A DNA stretch of 64,000 bases from Sipunculus nudus. Lineage: Eukaryota; Annelida; Sipuncula; Golfingiida; Sipunculidae. The notes beneath the pieces are model-generated. The model was not told where the DNA came from and searched no databases. It saw only the letters and a list, made by a program, of their open reading frames with translations. Location: the NCBI GenBank assembly GCA_026874595.1, contig CM049310.1, forward strand, positions 51,910,558 to 51,974,557, read 5' to 3'. Shown piece after piece: positions 47,601-60,059 of the stretch; the stretch's first letter is position 1, and each line of letters opens with the position of its first letter. The translations under genes were made by a program, and so were the position numbers.

Positions 47601-50014
47601 TGTTCACTGATAGACAAAAGGGGCATCCTGCAAAATCAGTATTTTTAAATTCTAAAATTATTATTTCGGTATTATGATTCGATTGCAATAGCATATACAA
47701 CATTATTAATGTAAATAATGTACCACCAGGCTAGACATTGCGCATGTTACTGAAAAATATTGTTAATACTTGTTTATAGTCACAATTGACTGACAATAGT
47801 TTATGGTCTCATAAATATTAAAACTTTCCAAACAGACTTTAATTAAAATAGCGTAACTGAGATTGATAGAGACATATAACCTCGTCTGGTTTAGACAGAT
47901 GAAGGCCGCAGACTCGCTTTACTTTACTTATTACCTAATTAACTTAGATTACACACTTACTTTTTATAAGTTATAGTTATAAGATAGACCTTAAGAGTAT
48001 ATACTATTAACAGTGGGGTACACATTAAAACAAAGATTAACTATTCAGGTAAAAAATAATTAAAATGCCATTCACTGAAAGGAGAGTATGGAGTCGCCAG
48101 TCTGTTTTAATTTGGTCAGTTGCATATACAAGAGGGCTAATGGTTTATTAACTATCGATATGTCTGAATCGGCTCAACTTGGCCACGCACAACAGCGCAG
48201 GGTGTAAGTCTAAACCAGTATCCGGTTATCATAGCGGGCAAACGGAAATAAATTAGCATTTTGCCTGCGCAAATTGTTTAATATGTCTTATGTACCCTGT
48301 TCACACAATAGTTTTCACACTCACTCGTTTCTGTTTAACCACACACGGTACAAGTGTCAGTAGCAATGATGCTTAAAACTGCCCTTCAGTTGAGAGGGTC
48401 ACGTGTTTGCCAAAACATTTTGTCGTCAGTATGCTTCACGTGACTTCGATTCCCAAATACTGTGACATAATCATTTATGGGCTCATTTTCACGACAGGTC
48501 CTGAAAGCTTCCACATCTGCGCCTGTCCAGAGAGACCGTGAACACGACGAGATTACACACCTTGGTGAACTGCAACCGACTCCGACCACGTGACACGTAA
48601 CACATTCTGGTGAAGAAGTACAAATATACGCTCGGAGAATTACTTTTCATAGAAAGTTAGTTTTCTGTCATAAACTTAACTTTTATGGCCTTTCATGTTA
48701 TCTTACATAGACCGGGATTACCCATAATACTACCTACTCCCTCGGATCTCCTCCACAGATTTAGGGGGGCTAATATCCCGGAACATTAAGGTTAAATTTA
48801 TCGGAAGAATATATCAAATGAAAACACTGGGTAGCGTGAGACAGCCGTGGTCTTGGGCAACGTAGTCTCGACCGTAATTGTTCTTTAGCTCCAGTTCAGT
48901 ATTACTTGTTCCATGCATTCTGCAATCATATCGAAATATAGCCAAGATTAATTAAACATGAAGTGTGAAATTTATTAAATATAGAATACATATAAGCCAG
49001 GATTAGAACGTTCTAAAAAATAATAATGGTGTGGATGCTTTCATAGGTACGATTTACATATTTTTACGTATTACACGCAGATGCTGTCATATGTCATTTA
49101 TGGCAGATCACCTGGTCCTAAGTATAGAAACTTCAGGTTAAAAAGTAAAAAATATTTCCCATTTATCACAATTATATCATGAATTATGTTACAAAACAAT
49201 TTTCTTCTGACCATTTTCCCTTTTTTTTTTTACAAAAATACTTCGAAATATCACGATTCTGGCCCAAGTAACATCACATTAAAATACTAACATTTAATCT
49301 GGCACCTGCGTACAGTTTTCGACTAAAATAAAGATTTAAAAGCACTGGATCCACATAGTGTATTTTTTTCTGTGAATTTGAAAAAAAATCGTAAAAAAAA
49401 TGTACATATAAGTTGTTCATTTATGCCACCAAAGTCTATATTCACACAACCAATCAGAGCGAGTCATATCATTTCTACAGAGCCTTCGAGCCAACCAGAG
49501 CCAGTCATAACATTTACTGCAGAAGAGGATAGTAACCATCGCTTATTAAGCATCGTCTCGCTCCATTGTGATTTAGAGACCTTGCTCCAAAAGGCCGGCC
49601 CGGTATTTAATAAATTATAAATAAGGCAGTTAAACCAATCAAATATTTCACGTACGCTACCTGTACGCATCAAGCAAGACAATGGACACGCTAACAAAGC
49701 GCACCCAGCGAAAAAGAGTGCTGCTCTTTTTATCGAGATTAACCATAATCGAGATTATCGTTATTTTTAACCATTTAAAGATTTATATACCTCTCCAGTA
49801 TCCAGTGCATCTTTTTTCGTGGATATTGTTTATTTTTGTTACATGGTTACTGCATATAGTTTTTGCTACTTTCTTTATAACTGGAAGTTGTGATTCCGGT
49901 CCCATCACGTGTGAACTTGTTACACATTCATGTAATAGGAGCAAACTAGGCCTCTTCGAGATAAAGCGGGATTCTTGATCCAAAGGCGTTGACTTTTCAA
50001 ACGATATGCTACAC
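44670..50014. other. Intergenic, mostly unassigned
   Basis: No gene recognised over about 5 kb. Open frames up to ~98 codons (for example 49682-49978 on plus, with a hydrophobic stretch) lack family similarity. The only repeat noted is the 135-bp doublet at 47385-47650. Confidence 0.35.
47385..47650 (+). repeat. ~135-bp tandem doublet
   Basis: GTTAAAACACTTAC...GTACATGT...GATTTAT recurs at 47394 and 47529. The shared downstream CCACAGCTGC and CATCAGTAT/AATCAGTAT landmarks show a diverged tandem duplication. Confidence 0.7.
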
Positions 50015-50018
50015 CTAT

Positions 50019-50772
50019 TGTTACGGAACCTAATATAAACAGATCACGTATGCGTGATAAACACAAATTCTGTAACGGAGATAAAAAAAGTCAGTGGGTT
50101 TTTGTTAACAAATAACTATAATTTATTCTTAAAACAACCCTAACATTACAATACACTAAATCAATACAATTATACAGTAAAACAGCGGTATAACAACAAA
50201 TCAATACAATCACACAGAAAATAATGTGCACAGTCCCTGGATACCAACACCGTCACAACGATAAGTTCTTTAAATGTATACTCTCGGAGAATGACAGTCC
50301 AGTGTAAAGCTCTTGTAACAATCCAGAAAGTAAACTGAAGTCCAAAAGAGTCTGAAGAAAATCTATAATTGCCGCACACGTCGGAGAAGATCCCACAATC
50401 CGACACACACGCTTCTGCGTCCGCTGGAATCTTTTCTGCTCTCTTCTCCCGGCTCTAAAACACAGCCCCTTTATATACTCTTCACCCCAAGCCGAGAATT
50501 TTCCACCCACAGAACATTCGAAGAATAAAACATACATACACAAATACACGGTAAGCACGCGTCACAGGAATTCTCTAGAAGAACATAGACGTGTGTATCC
50601 CCACACACTAGGGTCATCACGTGACTCACGACTAGGCGTGAAAGTCCAAGGCTAACATGACAACGAGTGTTCAACCAGTACGGATTAAACATAGAATGCA
50701 ACAAAAGGCCAGGCGACTGTGTCACAACACGAGTTACGCCCGTGTCATACAATAAAAAGAGCACCTGTAACA
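50019..50772 (-). mobile_element. Solo LTR of an LTR retrotransposon (754 bp)
   Basis: Ends TGTTAC ... GTAACA are exact inverts, and the element is flanked by the 4-bp direct repeat CTAT (50015-50018 and 50773-50776). Read on the minus strand it has TATATAAAGG (TATA box, 50470-50477) about two-fifths in and AATAAA (50122-50127) near the 3' end, the expected U3-R-U5 order. There is no internal region between the duplications, so this is a solo LTR left by recombination. Open frames inside it are not genes. Confidence 0.88.
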
Positions 50773-50777
50773 CTATG

Positions 50778-50778
<1 letters not shown>

Positions 50779-50860
<82 letters not shown>
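50779..50860. repeat. (TA)n microsatellite with AAATA interruptions
   Basis: TA run beginning only a few bases after the solo-LTR target duplication. Confidence 0.95.
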
Positions 50861-50867
<7 letters not shown>

Positions 50868-51135
50868 CAAGGCTTTCAATTTTGCAGGATTCGGGACTCC
50901 CGGGTGAAAATTTTGGAGAGTTCCATAGGATTTTGGAGAGTCCCGCTGGTCTGTGGTTACTATTGAAGGGTATGTATCAAATCCGATCATCTTATCATTT
51001 TTAATTTTTTTATTTCAGTTTTTTTGGTGGAGATAACAGCCTTTTTTTTAATGCCAACTTAACTACGTATATGTACATCTGCAGAATTACATTCCGGTTT
51101 CGGACATCGTGACAGTATCACACGCTTCCTCTCAT

Positions 51136-51237
51136 TTTTATATCCTAAGGTTAACCAGGCCCGGTGACTTCTGCTCCTGCGGGCCCTGGTTGCGTAATCG
51201 TCACCATTGCTTGGTCATAGTACCGAGGAACCCCAGT
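51136..51237 (-). mobile_element. Truncated SINE tail, second copy
   Basis: The inverse of the 3' part of the 38900-39190 SINE: TTATATCCTAAGGTTAACC, AGGCCCGG, GCGGGCCCTGGTTGCG and ACCGAGGAACCCC appear in reversed order. The tRNA-like head is not found. Confidence 0.6.
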
Positions 51238-51727
51238 TATCAATCCACTGTATTGCACTTATCAATATACTTGAAACATGTTTAAGACCACTAGATAATA
51301 TATTACGTTTTGATATAGCAAATTGTTATGTAAAGCCTAATTTATGCATCAGATTTTGTTGTCAAATGATATAATTGTTATTTACTACATAATTGCTATT
51401 TGCCCGAGATGTGTGTTTGAGGTAATACTTTGATCTGGACTAACGCCAATTTGATGTGGTCAGGCAAGTACGCCGACGATCGTGAGTTTATAAATTAGGT
51501 GTCAGTCCATTAGTTGGGTCTATCATGTTTGCCAAAGTGGGCCGGACGCTGTGTGTACACACAACCGGCTTGGGAATGATCGCTGGTAAGCAAGTGTGAA
51601 GGAGCCCGCTTTGAACTTCAGGTAGTGCAGCCTAAAAAAGCGCGTCCGGCTTGGGGGTTGACAACCGCGAGTCCCAGACCGGTGTCATGCGTCTCTGACG
51701 TTTATTCCCGCTTTCCTGAAAGTCCTG

Positions 51728-51800
<73 letters not shown>
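51728..51800. repeat. (TA)n microsatellite
   Basis: TA run with one AAATA interruption. Confidence 0.95.
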
Positions 51801-51803
<3 letters not shown>

Positions 51804-52365
51804 CATCAATGAACATTGATTATGGATGAATAAATGTTTTTTTTTTTTTACAATCAACGTATCAGTCACTGTTATTATTTTGGGATGCATGATTCCTTAT
51901 CTGAAGTTCCCTAGTTATATATAACATGAAAAGTTGTAAAGGGAGGGTGGGGGGTATGGCTTTGGTCCTAGATGGGTCTGTTTAATCTGTGTATGTCTCC
52001 TTAATGGATATGGGCGTCAGAGTTAGGACTGCTGCGCTATACCCAGCTTCCTAAAATGTCTTTTGTTGTCTGCCCTGTTTCCCCAGTGAGCTAGGTTGTT
52101 GACACTGCGATATGAGAGCAGGATGATTCAGGCTATCAGGGCTTTAACTTTGCAAGGTGTACTAAAATGACCCGATCATATATATGCGACCTGATCCACT
52201 TTCCACATTTTATCATATTCATTGGTTCATTTGTTACCTGGCCTTATCGCTTTGCCTAGACCCTGCAATGCGTTTTAATATATATTGAAGCTCTCCAAGT
52301 TCGTGGCTGAAAATCCAGGACTTCCGAAAAAGTTTTACCTATCAAAAGCCCTTTGGGCTTTGAAC

Positions 52366-52372
52366 GTGTGTA

Positions 52373-52438
<66 letters not shown>

Positions 52439-52446
52439 AGAGAGAG
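52366..52446. repeat. Compound (TG)n(AG)n microsatellite
   Basis: A TG run passes directly into an AG run. Confidence 0.95.
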
Positions 52447-52459
52447 CAATAGACATTGA

Positions 52460-55080
52460 CATTCCAAAGACAGTCTGAGCGGCGTCATTTTTTTCTGAAA
52501 AACTTTAGGGCAAACGCTCAACATGGAACTTAAACTTGAAAACAAATTGTCCACAAACACTGTGTGAGCGTTTGCGAGTCCCATATAAATTCACATATTT
52601 CTTTTACATTTAGCAAATTCACATGGACACAATGTCGCTTGGCCAGGGCATTTTTCAGTTTTCACATACAAGAAGCTTTCGATCTGCAGTTACTGTTTTT
52701 CTTTTAAACTCAGGATACTGACACGGATTCATTGACTGTCAGCAATGATATTAGTAAGACATATTCAAGGCCTGTCTTCCAGCGCTCCTACTTAAAGAGA
52801 AAAAGCGTACACGGACTTTAATCAGTATATCTTCCTTTCAAGTAAATACAACCTTTTAAGGAACTCAAGAAACTTGAAAACTGTGGCTTGTTTTGTGAAA
52901 ACACTGAATATGTGCATACAAAGTTAAAAAGCGTCTAATTTAAAATCTACCAATGAAGCTAAAATGTTTATTATTCATAAAGCTAATTGGTATGAACCAT
53001 ACTATGCCATACATACACGGGATAGACAACAGTGTTCTGTTAATAATCTTTACAGTTTTGCTGACAATTGGGGTATTTTTACACCAGACTGTACACAGTA
53101 AAAAAAGGTGTCGGAAAAAATTGTTTGTATCAGCTATCATCCAGATATGAAGACAAATTTGAGAAAAAAAGATAAACAGTAAGGAGCTCAGTAGTAACAA
53201 GCATACAGTTAAGAACCTGAAAAGACCTATTCAGTAACCCCCCCCCCCCCCCGGTGCCCCGTTAAAATAATAAAACCTTAGTTTGAAAGAACAGAAATGA
53301 AATTTTATACCCCAAGCTAGTTTGCCATTCCTCAGCCAAAATGACAATGGACTAATTGGAACTTGACGTTTTTCCTGTTTCGTGCGGATTTCATATCAGG
53401 AAAGCATTTCAGGTTTCACCTTTCAGCCCTATAAAACTGTTACATCCTAATTGATTCGGAGCACGCACGCTCAACTGAATAGACCGCTTATAAACTTCAT
53501 ATTTAAGTGGGATCGTTTAATTAACCTAATTAGTCTATTGTGACCTGTAAAAGCTATGAATGGCAAAATTCCAACTCCTGTGCCCAATAATCATTTGCCT
53601 GACAAGCCACATGTGAAATTGAATCTTTACACGCAAAGGCAGGAAGTTGATCTCCGAAAGCCACCGAAGTCTTGAACTGGACCTCTGTTTATTGATCCCG
53701 CAAATTTTCAGGAATTAGCACGTCATTCTGGGTTCGCCAAAAGCTCCGTGTGTTCCGACTGTTAATAAATCGAATTACTTTCCCCCATGATGTCTCCACG
53801 ACCAGATTTTATTGTAATTATCTGTCGTGTCACTGGTTTTCATTAATCTGCACTGGGCTCTGCACGTTGTGTAATACCTATACATTTCACATTCTAACTC
53901 ATAATGGTCCGAGACCATAATTTGGTTTTACCGATCTAATTAGGCATACAGGATTTCGGGGTTAATGAGTTCATGGCAGTGTAAGCTTCCATCAGTATAA
54001 CTTCTATTAGCATAATTGCAACACTTCCCTTGGCATCACTTTGATAATTACGTTGATTTTAGTGCATGAAAAACGGCATAAGTGTGCAAAAGTTTAATGA
54101 GGGCATGACGTAGCCTATAGCCTCTAGTGGTCAAAGCGCTGGACTGACGTGACCAGGAAAAATGAACAGCTATTGATAGGGGACAGCCTGAACATATGTC
54201 CAAAGGGAACACTTAATTCAAGACTTTCTATATGGATATGTACCAATAAAAAAACCCATGCCAGTCAGCTTTGTTATCTTGAAATATAAATCGTACAGTA
54301 CAACTGAAAGCTACTGGTTAACAAAGAAACTTTTATAATTTCATAATTTTTTTCTCATTACAGTTATTGGAAGCAAGAAGAGGCATCGCCAGGTCCTTGA
54401 CTAAAACAGGGCTTTATAGGTTGGATTTCAGGCTGCCATCATATACCCATCCCAAGCAGAGCCAAATTACATGTAGTATCTCTCAAGAACGAGGTCAAGT
54501 TTGCATGTGTGAGCTAATAGGACTGTAAATAGAGAGTTCCTGATTTGCTACACGTTTAAATCGGCGAAATGGTCACCTTAAAAGTCTTTGAGCGAAGTCT
54601 TCAAGATAATGACCATGCAGATCTTATAGAAATGCGCAGGAATGGTTCCTATAGTTTAGAATTGACGAATCTTGTTTTACTTATTCTTCCGGGAAACGGA
54701 ATGGCTTTATCGACCAATTGTTTTGCCCTGTCTCCTGCTGCTTCAGCAGAAAAACCTCAATTTCCTCTGATTGGGCATTTGCTTTTGTTAACTTCATTAA
54801 ATGACTTGGGTATTTAAATATTTTATGACCTCCATTGATTTGGATAAATGGCGGGGAAGTGAAGAGGAAACAACAATTTATCAGGATTAAGTGATGTAAA
54901 GCCTGCGTATTGAGCTTAGTTTGCTGTATACATTTGTCTTACGCACTTATTAAACATTGTTAAAACTTATGATCATATGCAGTTAAATATATGAATGGTA
55001 ATGACTTCTTTTTGTAGACTAAAACCCCTTCAACATACCGAGAAATATGGTAACATAACCTAAATTATACCTTCTGCCTG
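52460..55080. other. Intergenic, unassigned
   Basis: No gene recognised. 53400-54110 has no internal repeats and contains several TAATTA/ATTAG homeodomain-like cores, but this is weak evidence. A C-run occurs at about 53238-53253. A SINE-like GTAGCCTATAGCCTCTAGTGG occurs near 54110. Confidence 0.3.
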
Positions 55081-55081
55081 T

Positions 55082-55108
55082 CCCCCCCCCCCCCTGTCTC
55101 TGTCTCTG

Positions 55109-55154
<46 letters not shown>

Positions 55155-55182
55155 CATATATATGTGTGTGAGTGTGTGTGTT
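55082..55182. repeat. Poly(C)-(CTGTCT)-(CT)n-(GT)n compound microsatellite
   Basis: A C-run followed by TGTCTC repeats, a long CT run and then TGTGTGAGTGTGTG. Confidence 0.95.
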
Positions 55183-55944
55183 GAATCCATTTATGTGAAC
55201 GGCGAACAACCTATTTCATTCTGCTAATGAGTGATGTTCACGTTTAAAATGTCCATTTATCAAAATTGGTCTTGTGGGGGAAAAGGGTATTTGTCTGGCA
55301 GGGGGTCAAATACCGGGTAAAGAATACCCCCCCCCCCCCCCTCCCCTTACTGGCTGGCTTCAGTGGTTACAACTCCCAGTGGATAAATGCTGGATATATG
55401 AAAACCACTGGAGTAATCTGTAGTTTTGAAGTTCCCACTAAGATTAAATCCAAATAAACGCTCAGTATTTCACAAGCGGTTAGCAGTGTGTGTTCCTTTT
55501 GGCAAGAGCCCCCTTGGCATTTATATGCTTGATATAATCTCACAATACCGGACCCATTCTGCAAAGTGGCGGCGAAGAGAAGTAAAAGCCCCAACAGATT
55601 AATACTCTGTCGCTGCCAACCATAGTTGGCCAAAATGTACTGATGCCAGGCTGGCAGCGAAGGTTTCAGATTGGTAAGTGCTATATGGAAAAAGTCCATT
55701 AGCGTATAGGTTACGTACCAGAGGACCTGACGACGGGGGACAGATAACCCGGACGTAATGGCGCGGATTCACTCCTAGTTCTATCTGATAAGCCGTCGGC
55801 AGGGTTATCTTATGCTGACGGTCAGGACCGTGGAAAGTGCCATAACTGTGCCTCGAATCTTTTCCAGGATTCGATATGCTTGTATGCTGGCGATGAAAGT
55901 TGCATGTCATTGCTCTTTCAGCCCACCCGGTGTCACAGTCTGTC

Positions 55945-55945
<1 letters not shown>

Positions 55946-55984
<39 letters not shown>
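55946..55984. repeat. (AG)n microsatellite
   Basis: Uninterrupted AG run. Confidence 0.95.
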
Positions 55985-55987
<3 letters not shown>

Positions 55988-56701
55988 TTATATATGGCAC
56001 AGTGAATATAGACGAGGGCAATCCATATATATCATGATGAGGTCAGTTGGATCAGAAACAAGGCAGCTGACAATATCAACATATTACGAATGCAATCACT
56101 ATAATGATTAGAATAACATTTGGTTTTCAGTTGGTTAAATAAAATATCACTTATTTTCATAAAAGCACTTATATAAATATAAAACCCAAAGACTTTTTGG
56201 ACTCTATAACTCATAGAAGAAGTCTTAAGTTTTGTTTGTGTAGTATTCGTTTTGAATATATTCAAATACCATTGCAAAATACTCCCGTATATTCTTTACA
56301 TTTGATGACACAATTATAATTTCAACTCTATTTATATAATTTTATTATTTAAATTAATTTTGATTAAATCAAACAAATCGTATCTTCCACTGTTAATCTT
56401 GAGAGTTAAGTAAATTATTCAGTACAAAATGCGGAGTAGTCACAAGCGTTTGCTACTCTCGTGCTTTCTCGTCCGCGCTGCATGCTTTAAAATCACCAGT
56501 AACGTAAGCATCGGCGCACCAGTGTTTTATAACTGTGGTTCATTAGTTTTGTTTTTTTTGATTAAATATGAGGGGACCATTCATAGGATTATTGACAGAC
56601 GCCCCACTTGAAATCAGGATTCCCCGCTCAGATTTTTCTTCGGAATATACTCCCTTCCTTCCTAGGACAAAGAAGAAAAATAATGATTTTTGTTCACTTT
56701 T

Positions 56702-57573
56702 CAATACATGTTTCCTCATTTAAATTTGCTTTAATTCATCTCCATTCAAAAACATTCACAGCATAAACGATAGGCTATAATTTATGATGATTTAATGAGA
56801 CGATTGATGTATACCATATCCTGTTTGTTCTTAAAATGAGATGGAAAGTTAAAAGGTATTGAGTAAAAAAATGAAGAAACTGTAAAATGAGTGACAGAAT
56901 AATTTCGAAATTGCTATGGTTTTGCTAAAAAAGGGGGTAAAAAACGACTTTATTCCTTTTTGGAAAAAGGAGAGAAACGATGTCTCCTTACACACACTGA
57001 AACAAGACCAATGTAATTGTATCATTCTCACGTAAATTATACAGTTTTTTCATTTAATGTCGGTTTATATTTTATTCCGTTTAACAGAAACATCGAGGAT
57101 ATGATGGTATTATAAAGATCGGTATTATTTCATTGTATACTCCTCAATACATGTTTCCTCATTTAAATTTGCTTTAATTCATCTCCATTCAAAAACATTC
57201 ACAGCATAAACAATAGGCTATCATTTATGATGATTTAATGAGACAATTGATGTATACCATATCCTGAATGTTCTTAAAATGAGATGAAAAGTTAAAAGGT
57301 ATTGAGTAAAAAAATTGAAGAAATTGTTAAATGAATGACAGAATAATCTCGAAATTGTTCTTTTTCCTAAATCAACTGTATTCCCTTTTTAAAAAAAGGG
57401 GGACCTGATGTCTAATTACACACACCCTTAAACAAGGCCCATGCCATTATAACTTTCCCACAGTAAATTTATACATTTTTTTCATTTAATGTCGGTTTAT
57501 ATTTTATTTTTTTTCAACAGAATCAATGAGGTTATAGTGGTATGATAAAGATTGGTATTCTTTCATTGTACAG
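56702..57573 (+). repeat. 443-bp tandem duplication
   Basis: CAATACATGTTTCCTCATTT starts at 56702 and again at 57145. Both copies run through CATAAACRATAGGCTAT, GATGTATACCATATCCTG and TTTAATGTCGGTTTATATTT in the same order with moderate divergence. No coding capacity. Confidence 0.9.
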
Positions 57574-59740
57574 CAATCGGAAATCCAAGGTCCATCAAGG
57601 ACACATATGTGTCATATATGTTTCCTTCATCCGCCTTTTTACCGTTAGTATGCCTCGATTGGTTCCGCCTATAGTGAACTATAATGCATCTAATGAAAAC
57701 AGAATAATTTGTAAATAAAAACAAGAAAGACACAGTTGGTAATTGAATTCCGCTTATCTTACAATTTACAGTCGTGCCTAATACCTTTTATGCTGTCTCC
57801 CGCACATTTTGGCACCAGTTGCATTATGAAGTTTTAGTGTTTTTGTTTTGCCATATTAGATAGCACTGAGGTCATATTGCTGATAGATATGGCCAAGAAT
57901 GAGACTTTCCAGGATAACGTTATGAGTGTATCTATATGGTGGTCAAGGGGCGGTTTGGCTCTGGTCACGATTGCCTCCAGTCCAAGCAAACACGAGTAAA
58001 GGCTATAATGGTGTGGAAGCCACCATCACGGGTGAGTCAACAAATACATGCAACGGTTACCCTTCGTCCGGGCCTTGCTTATCCTGCACTGGGCAGAACC
58101 AGTCCTCGTGGCTAAGTTCTTGATAATGGTTTGCTCATATGGATTCATTGTGGGATGTTGACTCAAGGCTCGCCGGGAGGCAGGGTAAAACAGATTGAGC
58201 GGAATCAAATGTGGAGCAGTTAGCATGTGATATCCCTTCGTATGTTTTCATAAACCAATCTGTCCAGTCATGGTATTTATGTGCTTATTTAATCATAAAC
58301 ACACGCTGCCTCTAACTCAAGGATTATACAATCAAAACACACAATCTGCATATATATATAATAATCACAGCTCTATGAAAACGTATCCTTCTTGTTTTGT
58401 TTGGTAACTACCAACCAGCTGTTTATAGTTTCAATAAAACGTGACCCTTTCCGGGGATAATGGCGGTGATAATGCAGTATACCTTAGATAATGTTATTTA
58501 TAAACGTTAATCTCCATGGAGCGGCATTAAATAACCATAACGTCCTCTGTGGATCGCCAGTGCTCTTATGTTGCCATTTTCAAGTTTCATGTTTCTTTAT
58601 TATCGATGATCTATTAGGGTATATATGGGTTTTATTAGTAAGCACTTGTAGATATCTTTCTTCAGACCCTATCATATGTGAGTGTATTTGTATAATTATT
58701 TCGAATTTTTTAATGAAATAAGTATCCGATTAAGAGAGAGTGGCAGCACCTACATGTTCATATAAACGCAACACTACAGATGGCTAATTTCCTTAATGTA
58801 GTTTTTGACAACAACCGCAGTACAATATCCTGTAACCGTAAATACACGACTCAATATATAGGCATTTATAGTAGACTGCGAAGCCTATTTTGAGTCGTGA
58901 TACAAGGCACACGGGGGCATTTACTGCAACGGATATCCATCCTGTTACCTTGATATCGATGTAAAAAGCCGATAAGCTTAACATCAGGCTTCGAGTGATG
59001 AATAAACACCAAAAAAAATATATGTAAACTCACAAACCAAAGGGTAAATTCGTCTTTATGGTAAAGATTTAATTTCTATATGGCCTACAAGTTGGCTATT
59101 CTCTAGTAACCCGCACGAGCCGTGCCTGTGTTCGTGTGGCAAGAAATTCAACAAACATGCATTGGGATTTCCAATGTGCCGAGTTAAAACAGAAAAGTTC
59201 TCTTACATTGTAGCTGTTGGTAAAAGGTGTACTACAACAGCTAACGATTGGTCTGGTTTATGCCAAGTAACAGCGTGCTTTTAGGCCGTTAGGTGTTGGT
59301 GACAATGACGAAAATATTTGCATCCTAATGGAGCGTTACAGTGCGGTCCTCGATACACCGTGTAAAGGCACTCTGACGCTATAATATGAGATGGTCGAAA
59401 TAGCACTTAAACACGGTGGAGGTTGATCCTCAGTTACTCGGGCACAGTCACCGTTTAATGGTATTTTTATTCATGCAGGTTTGCGACACTAGGATATATA
59501 AAGCTGTGATTGCATGAAGTAGGATCATTTTATCAGAAAAAAACTGCACTTCATCATCAATATTAATTCAGACTCCCTAATGCGGACCATTCACGCCAAA
59601 AAATCATAATTCCTAACTACCAGAGGATAATTAGAAGGCCGGATTTTTTTTGCACAATGAATGTACTCTTGATTGAAACCTCGTGTGTGCAAGGAAAATA
59701 TCTCTGCGCTTATATGAGGTCTACGGGTTATAATTTTTCA
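57574..59740. other. Intergenic, unassigned
   Basis: No gene or named repeat recognised. Confidence 0.35.
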
Positions 59741-59746
59741 TTGATT

Positions 59747-60050
59747 AGGCAAAAAAGGGTTGGTTCTCAGGCAATGTTTTTCAGAAATCAGTGCGCGAGT
59801 GCGATTTTTTACATGGTTTTGTATGTTTCGATAAAAATGTCATATGTTCAGAGAAAGCATGATAATAACATAATTGTTTTACTTAACAGGTAAAAGCACT
59901 TCATTTTCAAAATGGTATTAATTTATCTTCTTGAAAGAAATGTCTCGAGAAGCTGGAGCTCAAATTTGGCAAGTTTCTATTGAAAATCAATATAAAAAAA
60001 TGGGTTAAAACTGAAGCGCGCGGTGCCTAAAAACCAAATCTCTTTTTTCC
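59747..60050 (+). mobile_element. GGTTCTCAGGC MITE, copy 3
   Basis: Left GGCAAAAAAGGGTTGGTTCTCAGGCA and right GGTGCCTAAAAACCAAATCT, with the shared interior TGTTTCGATAAAAATGTCAT. Compared with copy 1 it has an added GCTGGAGCTCAAATTTGGCAAG segment also present in copy 4, so copies 3 and 4 form a subfamily. Confidence 0.72.
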
Positions 60051-60059
60051 CTATTTTCT

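Noticed and set aside
49682-49978. 98-codon frame with a hydrophobic segment
   Set aside because: Hydrophobicity follows from T-rich sequence; no family match and no supporting neighbours.
50170-50773. Overlapping minus-strand frames of 78-101 codons
   Set aside because: All lie inside the solo LTR, which is non-coding.
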